Source: Megalobrama amblycephala (lineage: Eukaryota; Chordata; Actinopteri; Cypriniformes; Xenocyprididae). Taken from it: a DNA stretch of 64,000 nucleotides. This document shows, one piece after another, positions 34,801 through 48,200 of the stretch. Every line of letters begins with the position of its first letter. Position 1 is the stretch's first letter. Made by a program: the position numbers and the translations under genes. Location of the stretch: NCBI RefSeq assembly GCF_018812025.1, contig NC_063058.1, positions 23,692,645 through 23,756,644 of the forward strand, in the 5' to 3' direction. The notes under the pieces are model-generated. The model made no database searches. It was given only the letters and a program-made list of their open reading frames with translations, and had not been told where the DNA came from.

Positions 34801-37800
34801 TGTTTATTTTGACAGGTCATTTTTATCTATGTATCTGTGTTAGGAGTGAAGATGTGGAGGTGCAGACCATCCCTCAGGATCAGCTGCGACACGTGGAGGG
34901 AACCGTCATCCTCCACATAGTGTTTGCCGTTCGTCTTGACCATGAGCTCGGAAGGGAGTTTTTTAAAAACCTAAAGGTGAACGTCTGCCTGCCTCATGAA
35001 TAATTACCCACATAACCTTTTCTTTGAGCATCTTTGAGTGCTAGCTGGTTGTCTTCCTCTGTAGGTGGCCCAGAGTGATCCATTGTGTCCCTTCAGTATC
35101 GCTCTACTGCTCTCTGTGGCTCGTATCCAACGGTACGAGGAGCAGGTACGTCTGGGTTTCATTCTTCCTCTTTAAACCTAGTGAGCTGTAGAGCTGGATG
35201 ATGTAGCAAAAAAAAAAAATTGGATCATTTTTCATAGATGGATGCATTTTTTGGAGGGGGGTGGCTTCAAAATTGCATCCCCCATTCATTATCATTATAA
35301 AGCTTGGATGAGCAAGGATATTTTTAAAGGTGCCATCGAATTGAAAATTGAATTTACCTCGGCATAGTTGAATAACAAGAGTTCAGTACATGGAAATGAC
35401 ATACAGTGAGTCTCAAACTCCATTGTTTCCTCCTTTTTATATAAATCTCATTTGTTTAAAAGACCTCCGAAAAACAGGCGAATCTCAACATAACACCGAC
35501 TGTTACGTCTGTAAACGACTGTAAACAGTCGGGGTATACGCCCCCAATATTTGCATATGCCAGCTCATGTTCAAGGCATTAGACAAGGGCAGCCAGTATT
35601 AACGTCTGGATCTGTGCACAGCTGAATCATCAGACTAGGTAAGCAAGCAAGAACAATAGCGAAAAATGGCAGATGGAGCAATAATAACTGACATGATTCA
35701 TGATGATATGATATTTTTAGTGATATTTGTACATTGTCTTTCTAAATGTTTCGTTAGCATGTTGCTAATGTACTGTTAAATGTGGTTAAAGTTACCATTA
35801 GACATGCTGCATGACGAACACTTTGTAAAGATCCATTCTGAGGGTTATATTAGCTGTGTGAACTTTGTTTATGCAGTGATAGAGTCGAGAGCTCGGGAGG
35901 GGGCGGAGAGCATGCGATTTAAAGGGGCCGCAGCCTGAATCGGCGCATTTCTAATTATGCCTCAAAAAAAAAAAATGAATTAAAAAAAATCTATGGGGTA
36001 TTTTGAGCTGCAACTTCACAGACACATTCAGGGGACACCTTAGACTTATATTACATTGTGTAAAAAAACGTTCGATGGCACCTTTAAATATATTTCCCAT
36101 TGTGTTTGTCTGAAAGAAGACAGTCATATACACTTAGGATGGCTTGAGGTTGAGTAAATCAAGGGATCATTTTCGTTTTTGGGCGCCCTAACCCTTTAAT
36201 ATTACCCATAATGCTTAGGTATTTGAGTTCCTGAAGAGTGCCATCACAAAGAACTTTAAGGATGATCAAATTCAGCACAGCTCGAAGTTTCTGCAGGAAC
36301 TGCTGCCTCAGTGTAACAGCGTCTCCAACATGATTCTGGACACCGTCAAAAACAGGTCTGGTTAAACTGCAGTGCCTTTTTGTTCCTTCATTTATTTAGT
36401 AGTATTGTTCAGTGTGTCATGTCTTCATCTGCAGTGTGTTTGGCTGGGATCATGTCACTCAAGGTCTGGTGCAACTGGGATTTATACTTATGGACTCATT
36501 TGGGCCTAAAGCTGGAGCATTTGGGAAGGTCACAGAAGGAACATCCACCACTAAAACGCCAAACCAGCAAGCATGTCGACTTGGTGGACAAGTTCTTCTT
36601 GAGAGCTTCAAGGTACAGTATAGTTGTCAACCAATGTTTTTCCAATTGTAATACAAATTATGCTCCATATATTGCAAATATGTGACAAGAAGCTGAATCT
36701 TTGTGTTTTCTTTTTGTACAGATGCATGAACCAATCAGAGGAGAGATCCTAGAACAAGTCTTGAACCGATTGGTGACTAAAACAGCCTCGCCTGTCACCC
36801 ATTTCATTGGTTAGGAGTTGTTTTTTGCTTTTTCATTCAAGTTTGCTGATGTTTCATTTATATCTAAAATTTTGTTCTTCTTGTCTTGACCACAGACCTT
36901 CTTTCCAGCATTGTGATGTCTGCTCCCATGATCCTTTTGGAATCTTCCTCCAAGGTCACAGAAACATTTGATCAGCTCTCCTACTTGCCCCTCAGCACTG
37001 TACAGGGGCTCCTCAAAGCTGTGCAGGTAACATCTCAATCCACATGATATTAAAGAGGACCTCTTATGCTTTTTTATATTTTCAGCTTTGTTTAGTGTGT
37101 AATGTTGCTGTTTGAGCATAAAAAAAGTTCTGTAAAGTTACAAAGTCACTTAAAACGGAGTTATTCTCTGTATCACCTCCATTGTAGTCTTGAGTTTTCT
37201 TCTGGAAACAAACACATTTAAATCCTTTTTGGAAGACTTCAAGACTTTGTAAAAGGGCATAATATGGCTTCTTTATTAAGTATGAGTCACATGATCAGCT
37301 GTGTGATGCGTTTAATGTGTCCTCTGCTCAGCCCCTGCTCAAAGTGAGCATGTCTATGAAGGATGCCTTGATCCTGGTCCTCCGGAAGGCCATGTTCTCC
37401 AGGTACAGTAAGGAACATCCACACATCCAGATGTATTTTCCTCTGTGTTGAATGATGACTTAAAGTACTAAAGGATCTTCTTCTCTCTGAAGTCATTTAG
37501 ATGGCAGGAAGTCAGCAGTGGCGGGATTCCTGTTGCTACTGAAGAACTTCCGTATTCTGGGGAGTTTAGCTTCCAGCCAGGCCAGTCAGGCCATTACATC
37601 CAGCCAGGTAAACTATAAACATCTGCTTAAAGTTCACCCAAAAATGTAGGGCTGCACAACGATTAATCACGATTAATCATTTGCAAAATAAAAGTCTGTG
37701 TTTACTTAATATATGTGTGTGTTCTGTGTATAATAATTATGTATAAATACACACACACACATGTATATATTTAAGAAAAATGTATATCTATATATAAAAT

Positions 37801-40800
37801 ATTTATATTTAAATGTAATATAAAATATATATAAATATAAATATTTATTTATACATGCATATATTTCTTAAATTTATACATGTATGTACGTGTATTTATA
37901 TATACTTAATTATTATACAGAGAACACACACATATATCAGGTAAAAACAGACTTTTATTTTGGAAACGATTAATCACGATTAAAACGATTAATCGTTGTG
38001 CAGCCCTACAAAAATGAAATTTCTGTCATTAATGACTCACCCTCATGACGTTCCAAACCTGTAAGACTTTTGTTCATCTTCGGAACACAAATTAAGATAT
38101 TTTTGATGAAATCTGACAGCATTCTGTCCCTCCATTGACAGCTACGCGAATCTCAAAATGAATATCTATTTTTCATAGTGTACATAATGTTGTGATGCCT
38201 AAATTCACTTGTAGCATTGAAAATTTTTGAATGTGTTTGTTAGTAGGGCTGCATGATTAATCAAAATAAAACCAAAATGGTGGCTTTTTGTCAACAAAAG
38301 AGAAGCTTGATGGTCTAACGTGTGAAAGAAAGAAATTAAATTGTACTGTAAAGTAAAATAATATTATTATTAATATTTATTTTTTTCTGAAATACTCTGT
38401 TACAGTGAAATATTACAATAATAATAATAATAAGTCTTGTTTTTAAATGTTTTTAGTTATAAGTAAAATAATAATATTTTATAGTCATATTGATATATAT
38501 TATACAAATTGTGCAGCCCTACAAACAAGCACAGGAAACCAGGAAGGGAAAAAACATTTAAAATTGAAATTAATTTAGAAAAATAACTAGATTTATATAA
38601 TTTAATTAGAATTTCAATTATCATTAATAGTAAATATGCTAGTTTGTGGAGATGCAACAATAAGCAGCCAATAAAAAAAGTCTAAATTTATTTAATTTCT
38701 ATTATTAAGTCATTTGAATATGTTCTAATAGTGCTAAGTTATGACATGACGGTGGTACCTTTGCTATACACTATTAACACCTCTGAATTCCCCCTCAGGA
38801 AGCAGTCAACTTTCTATTGGTCTACATAATGCTACTACATTGTGACGTCGATTCAACACCAGCCAATCCGGTTTAACTGTGTGAACGTAACTGATTCCCA
38901 TTGCAGGTCCAGGCGGACGTCCACTCACGCTATAACACTGCCGCTAATGAAGCCTTCTGCCTGGAGATCTTGAGCAGTCTACGCCGGTGCCTTAACCAGC
39001 AGGCTGACGTCCGGCTCATGCTTTATGAAGTCTGACCCTCTCATTTCCCATTTACAAATAAAGGAGTAAAAGAATATTCAGCGATCCTCTCTGTTTGTCA
39101 TCTGCGCTGTACTGAGAAAGTGATTTGTTTGATTTTGTAGGGTTTCCACGATGTCCTTCGTCGTAACTCTCAGCTTGCAAGTTCCATCATGCAGACCCTC
39201 CTGTCACAAGTGTGTATCATCCTTTATCAAATCAACTCTTACGCCTTCCTTCCTTATGTACTGATCCAATTGTGTTTACCAGTTGAAGCGATACTTTGAA
39301 CCTGAGCAAGATCTGCTTCCGCCTCTGAAGCTGGAGTCGTGTATCAGCGCACATGGAGATCAGGTGTTCCTCCAGGAGCCTCTGGTACTGATGCCATGCC
39401 TCAATCACATCGATGTGCTGCACATGAACATGTATGAAACTTCAGGTCATGTATGTTTCTCCAGGCCCACCTGCTCTGCTGCACGGTTCACTGCCTGCTG
39501 TGGAACCAGAATGTACAGTCGGGATGCAGTGTGAGCGATGATGATGATGATGATGAAGATGAGGAGGGCGGAGTCCAAAGTGAACTGCACACTATACTAG
39601 AAAGCATAACGAAGCGCATGATTAAAAGCGAACTGGAGGATTTTGAGTTGGTATGTCATAATGAATGTCTAATATAGCTGAAAATATCAAACAATTCAAA
39701 TTATTTACTTAGATAATACAGTTTATTCAGCAAGGATGCATTAAATTGCTCAAAAGTAACAGTAAAGACATGTTACAAAAATTTTAATTTCAAAGAAATT
39801 TTCCTAAAAAAAAAGTATCACGGTTTACACAAAAACATTAAACCTAACTACATTTTTGCCATTTTCATGTTTCATTTTCTGCGTCTCAGGATAAGTGTGC
39901 TGAATTTTCCACGAGTTCCAGTGTCGGAGTAAAGAACAGCATCTACGCCGTGTTGGTGATGGGGCTGAACGAGGTTCTCATGGAGTACAACTTCATCACT
40001 GCTAATTACAAGTGTGTGTTTGTGAAAACCTTGTTTCTGAATACTTTTAAATCAGGCATGACATGTTAGATGTGTTTAACATATTCTGTGGTGCACATGC
40101 TGAGCAGTAAGAACCATTTTGAGGACATTCTGGAGCTGTTCAAGCGCTATCATAAGGTGTCTGAGATCCTGAGGGAGCGGGCAGGGAAGGGCCGCCCCAC
40201 GTCGTCCAGCAAAACCCCTCGCAGCTTGCTGTCTCTAGGATTCATCTCCATGTTACTCACTGCTCTCTTCAGGTAGTTTTGTAATGTTATTAATGTCACT
40301 TTTGAATCATTTAATGCATACTTGCTGAATAAAAGTATTAATTTCTTTTAGAGACAGCACTCAGAGCCGTGAGGAGAGCCTGTCTGTGTTGCGTTCCAGT
40401 GGGGACTTCCTGCGGTACTGTGTGAGCGTGGCTCTGCAGAAGATCCAGCAGCTGGAGGAGACCGGACACACAGACGGACCGGAGGGACAGAGCCCTGACA
40501 AGACCTTCCGCCATCTCTGTGACATCACCAGGTGATTGGGCAACACATTTTATTATGGAAACAACTGGACTTAAAAGATTAGTTCACTTCAGAATTAAAG
40601 GTGCCCTCGAATGAAAAATTGAATTTATCTTGGCATAGTTAAATAACAAGAGTTCAGTACATGGAAATGACATACAGTGAGTCTCAAACTCCATTGTTTC
40701 CTCCTTCTTATATAAATCTCATTTGTTTAAAAGACCTCCGAAGAACAGGCGAATCTCAACATAACACTGACTGTTACGTAACAGTCGGGGTGTTCGCCCC

Positions 40801-41810
40801 CAATCTTTGCATATGCCAGCCCACGTTTCCAACATTATAAAAGGCATTAGACAAGGGCAGCCAGTATTAAGGTCTGGATGTGCACAACCAAATCAGACTA
40901 GGTAAGCAAGCAAGAACAATAGCGAAAAATGGCAGATGGAGCAATAATAACTGACATGATCCATGATTACATGATATTTTTAGTGATATTTGTAAACTGT
41001 CTTTCTAAATGTTTCGTTAGCATGTTGCTAATGTACTGTTAAATGTGGTTAAAGTTACCATCGGTTATTACTGTATTCACGGAGACAAGAGAGACGTCGC
41101 TATTTTCATTTAAACACTTGCAGTCTGTGTAATTCATAAACACAACTTCATTCTTTATAAATCTCTCCAACAGTGTGTAATGTTAGCTTTAGCCACAGAG
41201 CACTATCAAACTCATTCAAAATCAGAAGTAAACAATATAACAGTATACAATACTCACATAATCCGACGCATACATGCCGCATGCATGACGAACACTTTGT
41301 AAAGATCCATTTTGAGGGTTATATTAGCTGTGTAAACTTTGTTAAGGAACTGTTTAAGGCAAGCGTGAGCTCTGTGGGCGTGGACCACGGGATTTAAAGG
41401 GGCCGCAGCATAAAATCAGCGCGTTTATAATGATGCCCCAAAATAGGCAGTTAAAAAAATTAATTAAAAAAAAATCTATGGGGTATTTTGATCTGAAACT
41501 TCACAGACACATTCAGGGGACACCTTAGACTTATATTACATCTTTTAAAAACATAATCTAGGGCACCTTTAAAATTTCCTCACCTAAAATTTATTTACCA
41601 CCATGTCATCCAAGATGTTTTTCTTACTTCAGTCTAAAAGAAATTAAGGTTTTTGAGGAAAACATTCCAGAATTTTTCTCCATATAGTGGACTTCAATGG
41701 GGACCAACGGGTTGAAGGTCAAAATTACAGTTTCAGTGCCAGCTTCAAAGGGCTCTACACGATCCCAGATGAGGAATAAGGGTCTTATCTAGTGAAACGA
41801 TTCAGTCATT

Positions 41811-41846
<36 letters not shown>

Positions 41847-42174
41847 TATATAATTTTAACCACAAATGCTCATCTTGCACTAGCTCTGCGATGTGCCACG
41901 CATTACGTAATCACATTGGAAAGGTCATGTGTGATGTAAGGCAGAAGGTAGGGTGAAAAACTCCCATCTCATTTTCTTCCTCCAACTTCAAAATCAACCG
42001 ACATCGTTGTTTTACCTTTTCTTTTTTTTTGTAAAAGGGTGTTTGACTTAGTCTTTGCATGTTTCGCTTTGTAAACACTTGCTCGGTACTTCCGCTTATG
42101 TCATGCGTGACCTTTCCAACGTGATTACGTAATGCGTGGAGCAGTGCAAGATGAGCATTTGTGGTTAAAGTATA

Positions 42175-42211
<37 letters not shown>

Positions 42212-45200
42212 AATGACCAATCGTTTCGCTAGATAAGACCCTTATTCCTCGTCTGGGGTCATGAAGCTGCATTGAAACTGCAATTTGGACCTTCAACCCA
42301 TTGGTCCCTGTTGAAGTCCACTATATGGAGAAAAATCCTGGAATGTTTTCCTCAAAAACCTTAATTTCTTTTCGACTGAAGAAAGAAAGAAAAACATCTT
42401 GGATGACATGGGAGTGAGTCAATTTTGAACCCTCAAAAAAATAAACATTTGTTAATAGTTGGCATGAAACAGTTGTTGTGATAGTCTTTTCTTCCTTCTT
42501 GTGATGTATATCTGAGTAAAACGGCTTCTTGAACAAGAAAGAATGTAGGGCGGAACTTGATTTTGTCCATCTGGAATTGATTGGATGGTTGTGGTTTGCT
42601 ATTGGTCGATCTCATGTGAGTGACAGGTTGTCCCGCCCTCATGCCAGTAAACTTGCCATTAGAGAAGATAAGAGATGTTGTTGCAAGATGGAGGGAAAGT
42701 TATTTTGATTAAAAGTAACAAGTGCATATGAATAAAAAAAAAGGTGAACAGATAAATTATTTATAATAAATACTGCGAAATTCCATAAAAAATAAGAATC
42801 ATCCATTTGGATTTCATAGTGACTTTAAATACCTCATTAAAAGCTTAATGTGTTTAGTGCTTGAAAGAAGCTGAATTTCTGGTTTCCCTGCATGCAGTGT
42901 GCTAATGTGGCGCTACACTAACGTGCCGTCCACCGTTGAGGATGCTGGGAAGAAGGAGAAGGGCCAGAGTGTATCGTTACTATGTCTGGAGGGTCTGCTG
43001 CGAGTCTTCACCACAGTGCTACAGCGATACCCGACACGCATGAGCAACTTCCTGTCTTCTTTGGGTGGGCGTCTTAGCATTCCTGTGACTTCTGAATAAT
43101 AGTTTTGTAAGTTTATGCTGTTTTAATGAAACGAAATCTGTCTTAAAGATGTTTCAGGGGAAGCAGAGGGAGAGGCAGAGGGCGAGGGGTCTGATCTGAC
43201 AGCGCAAACGGCTTTCTACATCCGCCAGTTTCAGGTACCAGCTTCCTTTTCAAACCCAGAATGATCACAATGTTCCATTTGCTCAAATCAGTTCATATTA
43301 ACCGTAAGAGAAAGTTAGAGAGGAAACACAAACCAGCAGGTGTTGTAAGTTGATCTTTTGTGTCCAGCGAGCGCTGATGAACCAGCTCAGTGGGGGAGAG
43401 GAGGAGTTCAACAGTAAAGAAGCTCAGTTATTGGTCAGCATCCTCAGCGTTCTGTCACGACAGCTCAGTCCTTCCTCTCAGCAGGTAACTCTTCAAAACA
43501 CTCATGCTATGGCAGTATTGGTGGTCAGGAATCTCAATACATCTTCTTTTTGTTTTTATGTGCAGTTTACGCAAATGCTCACCTGGACTGTGAAAATTTG
43601 TAAGGAAACCAACTTCGGTAAGTGATCCATGTTCAGAGATAATGATGAAACATTTATTATGGGCAGCTAGGATGGTGTTAAAGGGATAGAAAATTTTATG
43701 TTTATCTGCTTACCCCTGGCCTAGTGCATCCAAGATGTAGGTGACTTTGTTTCTTCAGTAGAACACAAACGATGATTTTTAACTGCAACTGCTGCCGTCT
43801 GTCAGTCAAATAATGTGGGTCAATGGGAACTTCTTTTATAAGAGTAAATTCAACTTGCTTAGACATATCCAAATTAAACCCTGCGGCTCGTGACGACACA
43901 TTGATGTCTTAAGACACGAAACAATCAGTTTGTGCGAGAAACCGAACAGTATTTATATAATTTTTTACCTCTAAAACACCACTATGTCCAACTGCGTTCA
44001 GCACTCGTTTAGTGATGTCTGATCGCGCTCTGACAACGGAAGTGATGTCTAGCACTCATTAAAGTATATGCGCGAGACATCACTGCCGTTGTCAGAGCGT
44101 GATCAGACATCACTAAACGAGTGCTGAACAAGTTCTACTGAAGAAACAAAGTCACCTACATCTTGAATGCACTGGGGGTAAGCAGATAAACACCAAATTT
44201 TCATTTTTGGGTGAACTATCCCTTTAAACAATTATGCATCCAACATTTTCTCGCAAGAATGAAAATATAGATATATCTCAATTATTTATGCCTTTCATTT
44301 GGGATAAAAACAATACTTTTAACCATTTTATAGCAAAAGAACCATTATTTTGCTAAGTATATTGAAAATATTTAACAAAAACAGTAAAAATCTAGTTTAA
44401 GAAAGGTATGTTTTTAATACTGTTTTTCACTAATTTAACAAAAAAATAATGACATTTTTCCATTTTCTCTTGTTTACCAATATACAAAATGCACTACTGT
44501 TCAAAAGTTTGCAACCGGTAATTATTATTTTTTTTTTTAAGAAATTACGTAATACTTTTATTTTGCAAGAATGCATTAAATTGATCAAAAGTGACCGTAA
44601 ATACATTTATAACATTACAAACGATTTCCGTTTCCTACGGAAGAGGATTAGGGCCAAGCAGTAATAAAAAAATAAAACCATCTCGAGATTAAAGTTGTTA
44701 AATTTGGAGAAAAAAGTCGAAATAAAATATTGAGAATAAACTCATTGAATTACGAGAAAAAACTCGTTAAATTTCAAGAAAAAAGTCGAGATAAAATGTT
44801 GAGAATAAACTCATTGAATTACGAGAAAAAAACTCGTTAAATTTCAAGAAAAAAGTCGAGATAAAATGTTGAGAATAAACTCATTGAATTACGAGAAAAA
44901 ACTCGTTAAATTTCAAGAAAAAAGTCGAGATAAAATGTTGAGAATAAACTCATTGAATTACGAGAAAAAACTCGTTAAATTTCAAGAAAAAAGTCGAGAT
45001 AAAATGTTGAGAATAAAGTCATTAAATTACGAGAAAAAACTCGTTAAATTTCAAGAAAAAAGTCGAGATAAAATGTTGAGAATAAACTCATTGAATTACG
45101 AGAAAAAACTCGTTAAATTTCAAGAAAAAAGTCGAGATAAAATGTTGAGAATAAACTCATTGAATTACGAGAAAAAACTCGTTAAATTTCAAGAAAAAGT

Positions 45201-48200
45201 CGAGATAAAATGTTGAGAATAAACTCATTGAATTACGAGAAAAAACTCGTTAAATTTCAAAAAAAAAGTCGAGATAAAATGTTGAGAATAAAGTCATTAA
45301 ATTACGAGAAAAAACTCGTTAAATTACGAGAACGAATTCGTTAAATTATGAGAAAAATGTCGTTAAATTTCGAGAAAAAAGTCGAGATAAAATGTTGAGA
45401 ATAAAGTCATTAAATTACGAGAAAAAAGTCGTTAAATTATGACTTTTCGTAATTTGACTTTTTTCTCATAATTTAATGACTATATTCTCAACATTTTATC
45501 TCAACTATCTCGAGTTTTTTCTCGAAATTTAACATCTTTAATCTTGAGATGGTTTTGTTTTTTATTATTGCTTGGCCCTAATCCTCTTCCGTAGTTTCCA
45601 TTTATTTTCCATTTAGAAAAGAAAATATCACTTTCCACACAAATATTAAGCAAATATTTAACAAATATTTCTTCAGCAGCAAATCAGCATATTAGAATGA
45701 TTTCTGAAGGATCATGTGACACTGAAAATTTAGATTTACCATCAAAGGAATGAATTCAATTTAAAAATATTTAAAAATAGAACAGTTATTTTAAATTGTA
45801 TTAGTATTTCACAAATTAATTCCATGAAACATATTAATTTTGAATTAGAGTTTTGAAGGAACCAATTAGAGATTATGAAACTTGTCTAATAACACAGTCT
45901 TCAGGAAATGTGATTATTCAATAGAAGGCTTGTTAAAGTCATCACAGTATTCACAATGCTGCTTAATTTTATATCACCATCTTAATTTTGTATTCCCAAC
46001 CCTCTTTCACCACATTCTCTCTTCCAGAGGACATCTCTCTCACTAAGGGCTTGCTGTCCCTGCTCTTCAACCTGCATGTCCTGCATAAAAGCCCAGTGTC
46101 TCTGCTCTGGGAGATGTGCCAGGACATACACAGCCAGCTGGGAGACATCGACCAGGTACTGTCGCCTCTGTTAAAATGAACGAAATCTCTCTAGTGCGCT
46201 CTCAGGTCTTTCTCAAATCAGCAAAACGGTGTTCAAAAACAACTGGAGACTTTACATTTGATCTTACATCACTAGTACAGTCATGTCTGTTTCTGAACAG
46301 GACGTAGAGGTGGAGAAACAGTCTCATTTTGCCATCATCAGCATGAAAACGGCTGCATCCACCACGGTAAGAACGGACACACTTCAGAAACAAAGTTTTA
46401 AATCTTCATACCTGTTAAAAGAGCCTATCGTCTGCCTCTTTTCCTTCCCAGCTTCTAGTCTTGTCTCAGGTTGGAAAGGTGCTGGATGAAGTAGACTGGC
46501 TGATCGCCAAGAAGAAAGGCCAGATAAGCTCAGACAGAACCATTTCAGGTAAAACGCACCAAACATCTCATTAGGTGTCTTGTCTTTTTTCCTGGAAGGC
46601 TTCCAACACACCTGCCTAGAAGTTGCTCGCAATCCTGAAGACCTTGATTAGCTTGCTCAGGTGTGTTTAATTAGGATTATAGCCTTCCAGGATCAGGATT
46701 GGATTCCCCTAATCTAGGACGGGGGTGCTCCAGAGTTTATTCTAGGAATTGCATACTAGCATATAACGATATAGTAACAATAGTATGCTAGTACCTGGTT
46801 CCAAATCCAGCACTTGACTAGCTGGTTCAGGTGTGTTTAATTGGGGTTAGAGATAAACTAGTCACCCCTGATCTAGGATAAAGAGCATTAACTTTCTGTA
46901 TGTGCATTAGGAAATACCCAGCAGCCACTAGGCCAGCAGGACCCGATCGAGAAGGCCTTCACGGTTCAGTTAGGCACACTGTTGACGGCTCTGCATGAGC
47001 TGGTTCAGACCGCTCTGCCCACGGGACCCTGCACGGACACCCTAATGAGAGAGCTCAGCCGAACCTACAGCATCCTCACTACACTTACCAAATATGTGAG
47101 TCTCTTCCTGATTTACGAGTAATATGATTCATAATCTTTATTATGGTCTAGGGAATCTTTACAGCTCAAGAACTTCACACAAAAAAGTAAAAGTGCTGCA
47201 TATAAAATTAAAGTAATACGAAAAACACTTCTTTTTTTATTTTTCAGTATATTCAGCTGTGTGCGACTCAACCTGGCCAGCTCCCCGCACGTGTGGAGAA
47301 ACTGGTAAGATTCTTTAGAGTTACAGAGGGTGGCAAGAAATAAACCGTTTAAGCGTGATATTGAAATGATCTGTATCATAAAGTCGAGTGTTTAAATCCT
47401 GAATCTGATTTCCAGTGGATTAAACTACTGAGACTAGATACTGATGATAATAATGTTTCTTGAGCAGAAAATCTGCATATTAGAATGATTTCTGAAGGAT
47501 CATGTGACACTGAAGACTGGAGTAATGATGCTGAAAATTCAGCTTTGATCACAGGAATAAATTACATTTCAAAATATATTCAAATAGAAAACGGTATTTT
47601 AAATTGATATTTCACAATATTACTGTTTTTACTGTATTTTTGATCAAATAAATACAGCCTAGGTGAGCATGAGAGACTTTTTAGATGCATTTAAAAAATC
47701 TTGCCAAACATTGACAATTATGACAGTTACAACATTTGAAATCTTGAAATGTTGCAAATATGTAAAATTTTCTGTCTCTCAATGTTTATACCTTTTATTT
47801 GGGATAAAACAAACCTTTGAACCATTTCATACCAAAGGAACCATCATTTGGTCCAAACAGCCATTGTTACCAAGTAGATTAAAAATCTTTAACATAAAAA
47901 AATTAAAACACAGTGAGATCAAAATCATATTTGAGGCATGTTTGTTTTGTAGATCCAGATTCAACCTGAGACACCCTAAACTGTCATTTAACCAAAATGC
48001 TATTATTTTTTAAAAGGGTCCTTGATTATGATTTCACTTTTTCAACTTTAGTTAGTGTGTTATTTTGCAGTTTGAGCACAAACAACATCTGCAAAGTTAC
48101 AACACTCAAAGTTCAATGCAAAGGGAGATATTTTCTCTTTAAGGACTACAACAAACGGCTCGTAGGGACTACACTGAGCTCCTTCCCGGGTTAACCCTTA

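Larger units (their letters stand above)
31865..37026 (+). other. fanci: fanci coding exons 1-14
   Basis: Exons: 31865-31966, 32093-32165, 32255-32385, 32982-33135, 34140-34197, 34364-34405, 34483-34605, 34687-34772, 34844-34975, 35065-35145, 36219-36354, 36435-36612, 36722-36809 and 36896-37026. They encode the N-terminal helical solenoid up to just before the regulatory lysine. Coding exon 4 begins at 32982 after CCATAG, fixed by frame ([19 protein letters not shown] following LMLE). All junctions are phase-consistent. Confidence 0.85.

Noticed and set aside
43773..44110. Possible tRNA or structured RNA in the family C centre hairpin
   Set aside because: The strong pairing is simply the palindrome of the MITE; no A/B box or cloverleaf was found.
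44866..45216. 116-codon plus-strand frame with five 23-residue repeats
   Set aside because: It is created by the 69-bp minisatellite inside a foldback element; no gene context, and it is repeat-derived.
47663..48013. 116-codon plus-strand frame in a fanci intron
   Set aside because: It starts in a fragment of a dispersed repeat, ends at the border of another element, has no splice support and no recognisable domain.
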